Position numbers and translations under genes: made by a program. DNA of 64,000 bases from JAPLDB01 sp038230515 (GTDB taxonomy: Bacteria > Bacteroidota > Bacteroidia > AKYH767-A > 2013-40CM-41-45), in NCBI GenBank assembly GCA_038230515.1, contig JBBRND010000001.1:186001-250000 (forward strand). The letters run 5' to 3'. Below are positions 1-9,089 of this stretch, one piece after another. The notes beneath the pieces were generated by a model, which saw nothing but the letters and a program-made list of their open reading frames with translations, was not told where the DNA came from and made no database searches. Numbering within the stretch: the stretch's first letter is position 1; every line of letters starts with the position of its first letter.

Positions 1-285
1 GGGGAAGAAGCAATCGAACAGATCAATCAAAAACATTACGACATTGTACTGATGGATGTGCAGATGCCAGTGATGAACGGACTGGATGCTACCCGCGCCA
101 TTCGGCAAATGCCTTCGCCAAAAAATCAAACACGCATTATAGCCATGACTGCAAGCGCGATGAAGACAGAGGTGGAGCGCTGCTTTGCCGCAGGCATGGA
201 CGACTTTGTTGCTAAGCCATTCAACACGATTGAACTTCTGAAAAAAATGTCGCGGCTTGTGGTGAAGATGAAAGTGGTCGCATAG
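1..285 (+). CDS. Response regulator receiver domain, C-terminal part (5' truncated by window edge)
   Basis: The frame is open from base 1 to the stop at 283-285, so the gene starts outside the window. The visible 94 residues are the second half of a CheY-like receiver domain: the phospho-acceptor Asp lies in VLMDVQMP (visible residue 19), the conserved Thr in IIAMTAS and the conserved Lys in VAKPF. Such domains accept phosphate from a histidine kinase. The protein ends directly after the receiver with no output domain, which fits the C-terminal receiver of a hybrid sensor kinase or a stand-alone regulator. Which one cannot be decided from this end alone. Confidence 0.9.
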   Translation, partial: GEEAIEQINQKHYDIVLMDVQMPVMNGLDATRAIRQMPSPKNQTRIIAMTASAMKTEVERCFAAGMDDFVAKPFNTIELLKKMSRLVVKMKVVA

Positions 286-325
286 GTCAATTTAAATTGC
301 GAAGTAAATTATTTGGGTTCCTTTT

Positions 326-2155
326 TTATTGATACCCAATTGTTGCCGGCTTCGATATGCTGAAATCACGAAACCCAATGTCACTTGTTTTGTCAGGATT
401 GTATTTAAAAACAGAATTTCCGGCTCCTGGTATTACCGGATAGTATGCAAACGAAACCTGAAAAATGCCGAAAACAAGAAACTCATTTTTAATAAGTACT
501 CCCAGTCCAAACTGCGAATACAAATGACTATTTCTGAAACCTGATTTTTCGTTTCCCAGTATTGCAATGGAATAAATAAAATACGGACCAAAATGAAATC
601 CTACAATGTTCCAGGGAGCATAGGATTGTGTTTGCAGTTTCAACAAGAGTTTATTAGTGCCTAGTAATCCATAGCTGTCGAACCCTTTGATGCCTGCATC
701 ACCATTGATACTTAAGTTATCTCCCGGAAAACGGTTGATGCCGATGGTTGCCTGCGGATATACAAACTGCCGGAATTTCCAATTACCGATTTCAATTAAG
801 TTCGTAAAATAATTTGCGCTTGCTAATAGAGCTCCTTGTTCAAAGTGTGCTGCATGAATAAAACTTCCGTATTCAAAACTTGTGCTTAAGTAACCCAAAG
901 AAAAATAATTGCCTTTGGAAAATTTTATTCCGAAATAAATGCGGGATGTATAACTCACTTGATAGCCGCCAACCAAACCATACGCTTTTCCGATAGGAAC
1001 ATCTTCGGTAACTCCAAAATTAAAAACATATTTATCCTTAACATATTTTCTTGTTGAGATTCCGATACCTCCTAGATAAAAGAATTGATCTGCATAAACA
1101 TGCAACGTGTCAATAAGTTCGCCCGGTTTTTCTGTGTAATGATTCTGAAAAAAACGGGTGGTGAGAATTAAATTGGTGGTGCGGCTGTCTTCAGAATGAC
1201 CTTTAAATAGCTGCCATGACCTGCCGCCCCAATAGTCTTGTGAAACAGATTTGAAATTCTGTTGAACGTGCGAGGAATCGGGAAGTAAAATAGAATCGCG
1301 ATGAAGTTGCTCGGTAAGATAAACACCCGATGCCCATTTTGCAAAGGGCGAGAAGAACGGCCGGTCAACACTTGCGCTTTTTATTGTATTGCCATTTTTA
1401 TCACCGGTGTATAGCAAAGCAGCATTGATGTAGGTATTATTAATGTTTGGAATTGAATAAAATGTTTTAAAAGCATTTCTTCCTTCTCTATGATTCCATA
1501 CAAAATCATTTTGAAACTCATGCCCTGTTCCTAAAAAATTATTTTCTGTTAGTTCAATTTCAAATGCAGAAGTGGAAATGCTTGACGCAGGGATAATACT
1601 CCATTCATCCAGCACGCGAATAAAAATATCCACTGAATCAGAATTGCTGTTTACGAGTGCCTGTTTAAAAGCAACATCATACACATACTTTTGTGTACGC
1701 ACTAAACGTTCTGATTCTTTTACGAGTAGTGAATCGAACTGTTGATTCTTTTTGAAGAGTAAAAGATTTCTGACGGTTACGGACAATGTTTTCTTGTGAA
1801 GAAAATTTCCTGCACGATAGAGAAAATTTTGTCTGACAAAAACAGTGTCATCTAAACTAAAACCGAATGGGTCCAACACATCAACGGCAATGCTCCTGAT
1901 AATTTTTCCTTCAAAGTAACTGTATGGCTTTGGCTTCGCCTTTTTATTCTTCTTTTTGTTTGCCGGTGCCGATTCAGTTTGAATCGGTTTGAAAAAAAGT
2001 TGATAGATGAAATTAGTGGTTTTTCTTTTTTTAGAATACTCTTCTATGTCTTTGTAAATTTTAGCAGAGTCGGCTTTGGCGGATGAATTTTGAGCAGCAA
2101 CAAACTCCCGCTGACAGCAAAACAAAAAAAGAAGAAGAATTATCTTTCGACACAT
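326..2155 (-). CDS. Outer-membrane beta-barrel protein, Omp85/BamA-like
   Basis: 609 residues with a signal peptide ending near VAAQ (residue ~22), then a Lys-rich stretch (~66-76). Residues ~85-190 look like a POTRA-type domain (IRSIAVDVLDPFGF, FVRQNFLYRAGNFLHKK). The rest is rich in alternating aromatic and polar strands typical of a 16-stranded barrel, for example FRQFVYPQATIGINRFPGD. Omp85 proteins insert or translocate proteins across the outer membrane, but this one has at most one or two POTRAs, so it is not the main BamA. It lies 24 bp downstream of the alpha/beta hydrolase and is probably the last gene of the minus-strand operon starting near 6504. The cargo is unknown. Confidence 0.72.
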   Translation of the reverse strand: MCRKIILLLFLFCCQREFVAAQNSSAKADSAKIYKDIEEYSKKRKTTNFIYQLFFKPIQTESAPANKKKNKKAKPKPYSYFEGKIIRSIAVDVLDPFGFSLDDTVFVRQNFLYRAGNFLHKKTLSVTVRNLLLFKKNQQFDSLLVKESERLVRTQKYVYDVAFKQALVNSNSDSVDIFIRVLDEWSIIPASSISTSAFEIELTENNFLGTGHEFQNDFVWNHREGRNAFKTFYSIPNINNTYINAALLYTGDKNGNTIKSASVDRPFFSPFAKWASGVYLTEQLHRDSILLPDSSHVQQNFKSVSQDYWGGRSWQLFKGHSEDSRTTNLILTTRFFQNHYTEKPGELIDTLHVYADQFFYLGGIGISTRKYVKDKYVFNFGVTEDVPIGKAYGLVGGYQVSYTSRIYFGIKFSKGNYFSLGYLSTSFEYGSFIHAAHFEQGALLASANYFTNLIEIGNWKFRQFVYPQATIGINRFPGDNLSINGDAGIKGFDSYGLLGTNKLLLKLQTQSYAPWNIVGFHFGPYFIYSIAILGNEKSGFRNSHLYSQFGLGVLIKNEFLVFGIFQVSFAYYPVIPGAGNSVFKYNPDKTSDIGFRDFSISKPATIGYQ

Positions 2156-2179
2156 TTATTATTTTATCCGGTAAATAAA

Positions 2180-2998
2180 TCACATCACTGAATCGGTAAT
2201 AAATTGCTTTACAAGTTCGTTGAACTCGTCAGCTTGTTCAAGATTTGACATGTGTCCAGCTCCTTCAATAATATGCAGGGTGGAGTTCTTAATATTGTTT
2301 TTCAGAAATTCTGCTTGAGCAGGTGGTGTTATACCATCTTCTCTGCCGCAGAGGATAAGTGCGGGAATGGAAATAGAATTCAAAACAGAACAGGTTTCGT
2401 TGCGTTCTGCAAGTGCAGCTAAGGTTCCCGTAATTGTTTGCTTTGATGTGGAAAGGATGGTATCCTTTATTCCGTCAACTAATTCTTTTTTATTGGTTAG
2501 GGAATCTTTACAAAAAATATTTTTTACGAACGTTTCTGTGAAATCACTCAATCCACCTGCTTCAATCCGCTGAATTGTTTTGAAACGTTTTTCTCTTCCA
2601 TCCGAGGAATCAGCAATACATTGAGTATCGCTCAAAATAATTTTTTCAAATCTTTCAGGGAACCGACTTACAGCATTCAGTACAATATATCCCCCCATGG
2701 ATAGGCCACAAATGATTGCTTTGCTAATTTGCAAACCATCCATCAACTTTATTAAGTCATTTGCAAATAATTCAATGCTTGCTTTTTCAGCGCCAGCACC
2801 CGATTTGCCAAATCCGCGAATATCATAAGCAATTACTCTTTGGGAGGATTTCAGAAAATCCACTTGTGGCTGCCACATTAATCTATCAAAAGGAAACCCA
2901 TGAATGAATACTACAGGCATGTTCCCATTTCCCTCATCGTCATAACAAAGCGTGATGCCATTCACTCGTATTTCAATATTATTTCCAGTTGCTCTCAT
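2180..2998 (-). CDS. Alpha/beta-fold hydrolase
   Basis: 272 residues with the complete layout of a small alpha/beta hydrolase: oxyanion-hole HGFPFDRLMW (~33), nucleophile elbow ICGLSMGGYIV with Ser in G-L-S-M-G (~100), an acid Asp near CGREDGITPP (~220) and catalytic His in EGAGHMSNLEQ (~250). No signal peptide, so it should be cytoplasmic. The family includes esterases, lactonases (3-oxoadipate enol-lactonase type) and C-C hydrolases; the substrate cannot be read from sequence. It is 29 bp downstream of mlaD and 24 bp upstream of the Omp85-like gene, and may act on lipids handled by this operon, which is an inference from position only. Confidence 0.85.
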   Translation of the reverse strand: MRATGNNIEIRVNGITLCYDDEGNGNMPVVFIHGFPFDRLMWQPQVDFLKSSQRVIAYDIRGFGKSGAGAEKASIELFANDLIKLMDGLQISKAIICGLSMGGYIVLNAVSRFPERFEKIILSDTQCIADSSDGREKRFKTIQRIEAGGLSDFTETFVKNIFCKDSLTNKKELVDGIKDTILSTSKQTITGTLAALAERNETCSVLNSISIPALILCGREDGITPPAQAEFLKNNIKNSTLHIIEGAGHMSNLEQADEFNELVKQFITDSVM

Positions 2999-3027
2999 AT
3001 TTTTTGTTTTAACAAAGATGGGAATAA

Positions 3028-3768
3028 TTATTTTTTTAGCTCATTTTTTTCTTTTACCGCTTTTGTTTTCTCAGCTTCTTTTTTGAGTTTTGCGGCTTCT
3101 TTATCCTTCTTTGTAAAATAACCCTTTAAAAGAAAATTGTTTGAAGCAGCTTTCATATTTTCATCCAATCCTTTTGTACTCGTTTTAAGATTTACAATGG
3201 TCTGGTTAATATTTTCTGCAATAGTTGAGTCCTCAATAAGCCGTCCGAGAGTTCCATTTCCATGATTGATTTTAAACATCACTTCAGCCATTTGTCCTGA
3301 AATAATTTCCACATTTCCTGCCGTTATTTTTAAACTTGCCATAATAGCATCCGTTTCAACCGGTTCAATTGATGAAAGAGATTGACCGTTTTTTATAGAT
3401 GGAGCTGCGGAACTTCCTTGGGTAATCAGTAAAACCCGATCCCCGATAATTCCTTCTGAGCCGATTGCTGTCTGACAATCTGTTTTAATGAATGGCTGAA
3501 CGGACGTTTTAATAATCATGTCCACCTGGACCGTTGAGTCATTGATAATTTTAATGTTGTCAACCGTTCCTACGTTTATACCGGAAAAGCGGACCGTATT
3601 ACCGACCTGCAATCCGCTTACATTAGAGAAGGTCGCGGTAAGATTAAACACTGGGTCGAATAAGTTTTTCTGTCTCCCGATCAGGAATATTGCAGTTAGG
3701 AGGAGTAAAAATCCTCCCGCAACAAACAGTCCTAATCGGATTTTGAATTTTGATGAATGAGTATCCAT
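3028..3768 (-). CDS. mlaD: MlaD family protein (MCE domain), substrate-binding part of a lipid ABC transporter
   Basis: 246 residues: one N-terminal membrane helix (LGLFVAGGFLLLLTAIFLI, ~11-29) followed by an MCE domain (~38-115) with FSNVSGLQVGNTVRFSGI, the typical start of an MCE barrel, and GSEGIIGDRVLLITQG. The C-terminus is helical and ends in a very Lys/Glu-rich tail. MlaD-type proteins form periplasmic hexamers that carry phospholipids between the membranes. The gene follows mlaF by 15 bp, and MlaE, MlaF and MlaD together make a complete core transporter. No MlaB or MlaC homologue is visible nearby. Confidence 0.9.
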   Translation of the reverse strand: MDTHSSKFKIRLGLFVAGGFLLLLTAIFLIGRQKNLFDPVFNLTATFSNVSGLQVGNTVRFSGINVGTVDNIKIINDSTVQVDMIIKTSVQPFIKTDCQTAIGSEGIIGDRVLLITQGSSAAPSIKNGQSLSSIEPVETDAIMASLKITAGNVEIISGQMAEVMFKINHGNGTLGRLIEDSTIAENINQTIVNLKTSTKGLDENMKAASNNFLLKGYFTKKDKEAAKLKKEAEKTKAVKEKNELKK

Positions 3769-3783
3769 AATGAATTTTATTTT

Positions 3784-4566
3784 TTATTTAAAAAACGATT
3801 TTATTAACGGGTCAGTTGATTTTTCAAACTCATCAATGTTTCCCTCTGTATAAACTTCTCCCTCCTTTAACATGATAAGCCGGTCGGCAGTGAAGCGGGC
3901 ACATTCAATATCATGTGTGATGATGATGGAAGCTGTTTTATATTTCTTTTTTACATCGTTGATTAGCGCGCTAATTTCATCTGAGGTAATAGGATCGAGT
4001 CCGGTAGTTGGTTCGTCATATAGAATGATCAAAGGATCAACTACAATGGTGCGTGCTAAACTTATCCGCTTGCGCATTCCGCCAGATAGTTGTGAAGGCA
4101 TTTTATTGAGCGCATCTGCAAGGCCTACATTTTCCAGCACCACTTTTACTTTCTCGTCTATTTCTTTTTCAGTCAGATTTTTTTTTATTCTTCGCAACGG
4201 AAATTCAAGATTTTGTTTCACCGTCATAGAATCGTACAGTGCGCCACTTTGAAAAAGAAAACCGATTTTCTTTCTCATCTCACCCAATTCTTTATTGTTT
4301 AATGAACCTATTTTAGAGCCAAGCACATCAATTGTTCCGCCATCAGGATTCAATAAACGAACGATACATTTTATCAGTACCGATTTACCGCTTCCCGATT
4401 TGCCGAGTACAACTAAGTTCTCATTCGTAAAAAGTTTCAGCGAAACATTTTTCAATACCTTCTGACTGCCGAAACTTTTTTTCAGATTGGCAATCTCTAC
4501 TACTGCTTCAGAAGTTGATCTTTTTCCTGCATCACGGGCAATGATATCTGTTTCCATGTTTTTCAT
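3784..4566 (-). CDS. mlaF: ABC transporter ATP-binding protein, MlaF type
   Basis: 260 residues with all nucleotide-binding motifs: Walker A GKSGSGKSVLIK (~55), Q-loop FLFQSGALYDSMTV, signature LSGGMRKRISLART, Walker B LIILYDEPTTGLDP and switch His in IIITHDIE. FQSGALYDSMTV and SGGMRKR are characteristic of the MlaF/Mkl branch that energises MCE lipid transporters. Its start overlaps the stop of mlaE by 4 bp (ATGA), so the two are probably translationally coupled. It works at the inner face of the cytoplasmic membrane with MlaE and MlaD. Confidence 0.95.
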   Translation of the reverse strand: MKNMETDIIARDAGKRSTSEAVVEIANLKKSFGSQKVLKNVSLKLFTNENLVVLGKSGSGKSVLIKCIVRLLNPDGGTIDVLGSKIGSLNNKELGEMRKKIGFLFQSGALYDSMTVKQNLEFPLRRIKKNLTEKEIDEKVKVVLENVGLADALNKMPSQLSGGMRKRISLARTIVVDPLIILYDEPTTGLDPITSDEISALINDVKKKYKTASIIITHDIECARFTADRLIMLKEGEVYTEGNIDEFEKSTDPLIKSFFK

Positions 4567-5411
4567 AGTAGCATATCAGTTATCTGTACAGCGATCATGT
4601 CAACAACAATAACCATCAAAGAAGATAAAACCACGGCAGAGTTTGCTGCTATTCCTACGCTTTCTGTCCCTCTTCCGGCAGTATATCCTTTGTAGCACCC
4701 TACGATACCGATTACTCCTCCGAAGAAAAATGATTTAATAAGTGCAGGAAAGAAGTCCATAAACGTAACATGTCCAAACGCCTGCGAAAAAAATAAAACA
4801 AAATTTACACTTCCTTTTATGTTTACACCGAGCCAGCTTCCAAAGAATCCGAGTGTAATAGCAAACAATACGAGAATTGGTAGCATCAATGTGGATGCAA
4901 GTACACGCGTCACAACCAGAAACTTTATCGGGTTGGTAGCGGATACTTCCATTGCATCTATCTGCTCAGTTACTTTCATTGAACCTAACTCAGCCCCCAT
5001 ACCCGAACCGATTTTTCCGGAACATATCAAAGCTGTAATGACAGGTCCTATTTCCCGGACGAGTGATACAGCCACCATTCCAGGAAGCATTGTGACTGCA
5101 CCGAATTCCACAAGAGTCGGGCGCGATTGAATAGTAAGCACTACACCCATAATGGCACCTGTAATAGCGATTAACGGCAGTGATTTATTTCCTATTTCAA
5201 AACACTGACGCAAAAATTCTTTGAATTCAAAACCACGTGAAAATGTTTCTTTGATCAACTGCCTTATGAATAAAGATATATTTCCAATCTCAGCAAGAAA
5301 GCCATTTGCTTTTTCTTTCTTCGCAATGGTTTTATCGCTTAACTTAATTGATTGCCCGGTGGCGAAGTTTTTTACCTTTAGTACAGAATTCGGTTTTTTT
5401 ATATTGTCCAT
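4563..5411 (-). CDS. mlaE: MlaE family ABC transporter permease
   Basis: The chosen start at 5411 (MDNIKKPNS) gives 282 residues. A longer frame reaches 5474, but its extra 21 residues would run into the AI-2E gene that stops at 5419, so the shorter start is more credible. The C-terminal 250 residues are the MlaE domain with five or six membrane helices and the family signature around LVREIGPVITALICSGKIGSG and GAELGSMKVTEQIDAMEV. It forms the membrane pore for lipid transfer with MlaF. The N-terminal ~60 residues are a polar extension. It overlaps mlaF by 4 bp. Confidence 0.93.
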   Translation of the reverse strand: MDNIKKPNSVLKVKNFATGQSIKLSDKTIAKKEKANGFLAEIGNISLFIRQLIKETFSRGFEFKEFLRQCFEIGNKSLPLIAITGAIMGVVLTIQSRPTLVEFGAVTMLPGMVAVSLVREIGPVITALICSGKIGSGMGAELGSMKVTEQIDAMEVSATNPIKFLVVTRVLASTLMLPILVLFAITLGFFGSWLGVNIKGSVNFVLFFSQAFGHVTFMDFFPALIKSFFFGGVIGIVGCYKGYTAGRGTESVGIAANSAVVLSSLMVIVVDMIAVQITDMLL

Positions 5412-5418
5412 CTGCAAA

Positions 5419-6504
5419 TTATTTCTTTTTTGATTTGAGCTTAAATATTGCAATTGCAGGCATGGTATCCCCAAGTAAAAAGCCCCATGGCTTCAGCCCT
5501 TCAATGTGGTCACAAATAACTTTGAGGATGGCAGTAAGAGGAATAGAAAGAAACATTCCGGGAATACCCCATAAAACACCGCCTGCCAGCACAACAATAA
5601 TTGAAACGAGTGCATTGATCCGCACTTTGGAGGCAACTATTTTTGGAATGATATAATGGTTGTCTATGAATTGAATGACAACATAAACCCCCAATACCAG
5701 TAATACGTAGGATGGCGACTTGGTTGCAAAGGCAACCATCATTGGTAAAGCCACTGCAATTATTCCTCCAATGTAGGGAATAACATTTAATATAGCACCG
5801 ATTATACCGAGCACAATTGCATAATCAATCCCGATAATAAGAAGTCCTGCGGAGTTAAGCGTAGCAATGATTGCAGCTTCCAGTAATAACGCAACTAAAT
5901 ATTTTTGAATAATATTTTTTGTAGAACGAAGCACTTCATTTACTTCTTTTTGATTGCCGGCTCCAAAAACCCTTCGGATAAAATCGAGGAGCAGCGGTTG
6001 ATAAAATAATATCATAAAAACATACACCGGAATTAATATAAGAACCACCAACGCGCTGCCCATTGTAAGAAGCGTTGCTCCAATAGCAGACTTGCTGCCA
6101 TTCAGGATGGTCGTTTTTGTTTCGGTAATAAAAGAATTTATTTTTTCTGCGCTAATATTAAAGTTGCCTGATGCCCAAATGACGGTTCTGTTGAAGGTTT
6201 CAGAGAACTTGTCTAGTAATAGCGGAAACGACTGAGTGAAGATACTTAGTTGTGATGATAATAGTAAAACAAGTGTTATAAGAATGATGGCAACGAGAGT
6301 TATAGAAACGGCAATGGCTAAAACGCGGTTTATTTTTTTCCTGGTAAAAAAATTAACTAACGGACTTAGTACAATGGCGAGGATGGTTGCATAAATAATC
6401 GGTATAATAATACCTTGCCCGATGTATAGCATGCTGCCAAAGGAAAGCAGCCCAATAAAAATAAGGGATGCTTTGGCATAAAAAGGAATCTTTACTGTAT
6501 CCAT
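5419..6504 (-). CDS. AI-2E family transporter (PerM/TqsA-like permease)
   Basis: 361 residues, about eight membrane helices. The C-terminal half has the family hallmarks: PYIGGIIAVALPMMVAF, FIDNHYIIPKIVASKV and GVLWGIPGMFLSIPLTAI. Members of this family export small molecules (autoinducer-2 in TqsA) or act as Na+/H+ antiporters; the substrate here is unknown. It is the first gene of the six-gene minus-strand run ending at 326, with 7 bp to mlaE. The 229-bp gap to the divergent peptidase gene at 6734 must contain the promoter, but no clear TAnnTTTG match was found. Confidence 0.9.
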   Translation of the reverse strand: MDTVKIPFYAKASLIFIGLLSFGSMLYIGQGIIIPIIYATILAIVLSPLVNFFTRKKINRVLAIAVSITLVAIILITLVLLLSSQLSIFTQSFPLLLDKFSETFNRTVIWASGNFNISAEKINSFITETKTTILNGSKSAIGATLLTMGSALVVLILIPVYVFMILFYQPLLLDFIRRVFGAGNQKEVNEVLRSTKNIIQKYLVALLLEAAIIATLNSAGLLIIGIDYAIVLGIIGAILNVIPYIGGIIAVALPMMVAFATKSPSYVLLVLGVYVVIQFIDNHYIIPKIVASKVRINALVSIIVVLAGGVLWGIPGMFLSIPLTAILKVICDHIEGLKPWGFLLGDTMPAIAIFKLKSKKK

Positions 6505-6733
6505 GAATTCAGGCAGGTGGTGCCTGCTCTCACTTTCTTCTCAATATGTTCGTAAAAAATGTATTTGATGAGTTTTGTTCTGTGAATGCAAAGTATGTGC
6601 CTTGACCAATGTTTTGATTTTTACAGTTCAAAGTAGAAAGGTTTTCTGCCCAAAAGCATTACACAACAATTGAAGAGATTTACATCATTCACACATTTTG
6701 CCTTGTAAGGGTTGGTGAATGTACTGAAAATGC

Positions 6734-8731
6734 GTGAGTATTTCAAAAAGACCTACCTTTATCTTTTCATTCGCTGCTTTGAAAACTTTCCTTCAGGTAT
6801 TTCTTTTTTTTCTTGCTGCGCAATTGCGTGCACAGCAAAATGCCGTTGATAATATTTCAGAAGCAGAAATGAAGTCGTCCATGCAACGCATCAACGCTCC
6901 GCAGCGGGTTTCTTCTCTTACTACTGATTATGATTTGAAGTATCACCGCTTGGAGTGGTTTCTTGATCCGGCTGTGGTATATATAAAAGGCGAGGTTACG
7001 ACATACTTCATTCCCTCAGCTTCCAATTTTTTGGAATTGAATTTTGATTTGACCGATAACATGATTGTTGATTCGGTTCTTTATCGCGGAACGCAACTTT
7101 TTTTCTCACGATTGACAGGAGACGATTTGCAGATTCATTTATCTTCTCCGCTTGCGCAAGGTGTGCTCGATTCTGTTTCGGTTTATTACCGGGGAATTCC
7201 TGTGGGCAGCGGGTGGGGTTCGTTTAGCCAAACGTTTCATGGAAATACTCCCTGCATCTGGACATTGTCAGAGCCATACGGGGCAAAAGATTGGTGGCCG
7301 TGTAAGCAGGATTTAATTGATAAGATTGATTCGGTTGACATTATAGTTACCACTCCTCAAGCAAACCGCGTGGCGGCCAATGGTGTTCTTATTTCAGAAA
7401 TAACAAATGCTGACAGCACCAAGACCTACCATTGGCAAACACATTATCCCATTGCTGCCTATTTAATAGGCATCAGCGTAACAAATTATATTTCGTACTC
7501 TGACTATGTTATTTTGAAGAGCGGTGACTCATTGCAGGTATTGAACTATATTTATCCGGAGAGTGATTCTGTCGCGCATCTATATCTTAGAGATATTGTC
7601 AACATCATACGGCTGTATGATAGTTTGCTGATTGATTATCCTTTTGCAAAAGAAAAATATGGTCATGCTGAATTTGGATGGGGCGGAGGTATGGAGCACC
7701 AAACGATGAGCTTTGTTACTTCGTTCGATCATGCGTTGATTGCGCATGAGTGCGCACACCAATGGTTTGGCGACCGCATTACCTGCGGAAGTTGGGAGGA
7801 TATCTGGCTGAACGAGGGTTTCGCTACCTACTTCGAAGCCATTACGCGCGAACATCTATATCCCGATCTATGGACGGTGTGGAAGGCGGGGGCGATTAAC
7901 TCGGTAACATCTTCGCCTGCCGGTTCGGTGCAATGCAGAGATACTACTGATCATAATTCGATCTTCAGCGGGCGGTTGAGCTATAACAAGGGTGCTATGC
8001 TGCTGCACATGCTTCGCTGGCAATTGGGCGATTCTCTTTTCTTTCTGAGCTTGCGTAACTACCTGAATGATTCGCTGCTTGCCTATAACTATGCAAAAAC
8101 TCCTGACCTTAAACGGCACCTCGAACAAACCAGCGGGCAGGATCTTACGCAATTTTTTAATCAATGGTACTATGGTGAGGGGTACCCGTCTTATCAGATA
8201 ACGTGGAATGAGGTGCAGCATTTATTTATGCTGAAGATAGACCAGCAGCAATCGGATGCTTCGGTTTCATTTTTTAATATGGATGTGCCGGTGGCTGTGC
8301 ATGGCGGGAGGCGCGATACCACGCTTATCTTTCATCACACTTATTCAGGAGAATTGTTTTCGGCACAGGTGGACTTTGATATAGATACCGTTTCGTTCGA
8401 TCCTGAGTTGTGGATTTTATCTAAGCAGAATACGGTTACGTTCGATCCATCTTTTTCGCTTGAGCATCCGGAGGTTTTGGCCTCTCAGTTATATATCTAT
8501 CCTAATCCTGCATCTTCAGAATTGAAAATTTATTCGAACACGGTAATTTCTTTAAAGAGTTTTTGTATCTATGATGTGCCTGGGCGGAAGTTGATAGAGC
8601 AGCTATTTGCTCCTTCGGGCGTGCCTTATACTATTGATCTTACTACGCTGCCTGCGGGGGTCTATGTGCTTAAGATTATTACAAACCGCGGGGAGGTGAA
8701 TAAGGAGATTGTGAGGGTAAAGGCGAACTAG
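6734..8731 (+). CDS. Secreted M1 family metallopeptidase with T9SS sorting domain
   Basis: 665 residues from a GTG start (the only start that keeps the full signal peptide, ending near LRAQQ at ~35). An M1 N-terminal beta domain (~55-250) is followed by the catalytic domain with zinc motif HECAHQWFGD and the third ligand Glu in WLNEGFATYFEA. The exopeptidase motif reads GGGMEHQ instead of GAMEN, as in several secreted M1 enzymes. The last ~80 residues form a T9SS type A sorting domain (LYIYPNPASSELKIY, GVYVLKI, KEIVRV). The enzyme should be exported, moved across the outer membrane by T9SS and anchored or released at the surface. It is monocistronic and lies opposite the mla run. Confidence 0.93.
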   Translation: MSISKRPTFIFSFAALKTFLQVFLFFLAAQLRAQQNAVDNISEAEMKSSMQRINAPQRVSSLTTDYDLKYHRLEWFLDPAVVYIKGEVTTYFIPSASNFLELNFDLTDNMIVDSVLYRGTQLFFSRLTGDDLQIHLSSPLAQGVLDSVSVYYRGIPVGSGWGSFSQTFHGNTPCIWTLSEPYGAKDWWPCKQDLIDKIDSVDIIVTTPQANRVAANGVLISEITNADSTKTYHWQTHYPIAAYLIGISVTNYISYSDYVILKSGDSLQVLNYIYPESDSVAHLYLRDIVNIIRLYDSLLIDYPFAKEKYGHAEFGWGGGMEHQTMSFVTSFDHALIAHECAHQWFGDRITCGSWEDIWLNEGFATYFEAITREHLYPDLWTVWKAGAINSVTSSPAGSVQCRDTTDHNSIFSGRLSYNKGAMLLHMLRWQLGDSLFFLSLRNYLNDSLLAYNYAKTPDLKRHLEQTSGQDLTQFFNQWYYGEGYPSYQITWNEVQHLFMLKIDQQQSDASVSFFNMDVPVAVHGGRRDTTLIFHHTYSGELFSAQVDFDIDTVSFDPELWILSKQNTVTFDPSFSLEHPEVLASQLYIYPNPASSELKIYSNTVISLKSFCIYDVPGRKLIEQLFAPSGVPYTIDLTTLPAGVYVLKIITNRGEVNKEIVRVKAN

Positions 8732-9089
8732 CGTTTGTACTCGACACGAAAAAAACCTCTACGAAAGCAGCTATGAAGTACTTTAATGATAATATTCATA
8801 GTTTTAGATTGAGCGGCAAATAAAGCGTTACTATTTCGGTGCAAAAATTTTTGAAGGTGTTTTCTGGCCGCGCGAACGTACGGATGGAAAAATTCAAGGT
8901 GTTTTTCGGGAGTTTCAAGGTTGCAGGGGAGAAATTCAAGGTGTTTTCTGAGAGTTTCAAGGTGGCGGCAGAAAAATTCAAGGTGTTTTCTGTCAAAAAA
9001 CAGGTGTTTTTGAAAAAAAACGAATTTTGATAAAAAAGGAAGCAATTCGGTAAAATGAAATAAGCCGGAAAACGAAAAACTGCGATTGG
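8732..9089. other. Convergent intergenic region holding a repeat array
   Basis: 358 bp between the stops of the M1 peptidase and the TPR lipoprotein. It contains the 21/42-bp repeat array at 8845-9012 and otherwise A/T-rich sequence. No credible gene is seen. A 105-codon minus frame (8728-9045) is open only because the repeat period is a multiple of three. Confidence 0.7.
8845..9012. repeat. Degenerate tandem repeat array A, 21-bp step (8 units, 42-bp higher order)
   Basis: Eight consecutive 21-bp units, in which odd and even units form pairs of 42 bp. Odd units begin GAAAAATTCAAGGTG (8887, 8929, 8971; a diverged copy at 8845), even units begin GGGAGTTTCAAGGT or GAGAGTTTCAAGGT (8908, 8950). 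The shared core is TTCAAGGTG. No unit is identical to another over its full length, yet the spacing never slips. The array sits between two converging genes. Confidence 0.9.

Noticed and set aside
8728..9045. 105-residue minus-strand protein with heptad repeats
   Set aside because: Open only because the 21-bp period is a multiple of three; other frames are open too, and it overlaps the peptidase stop.
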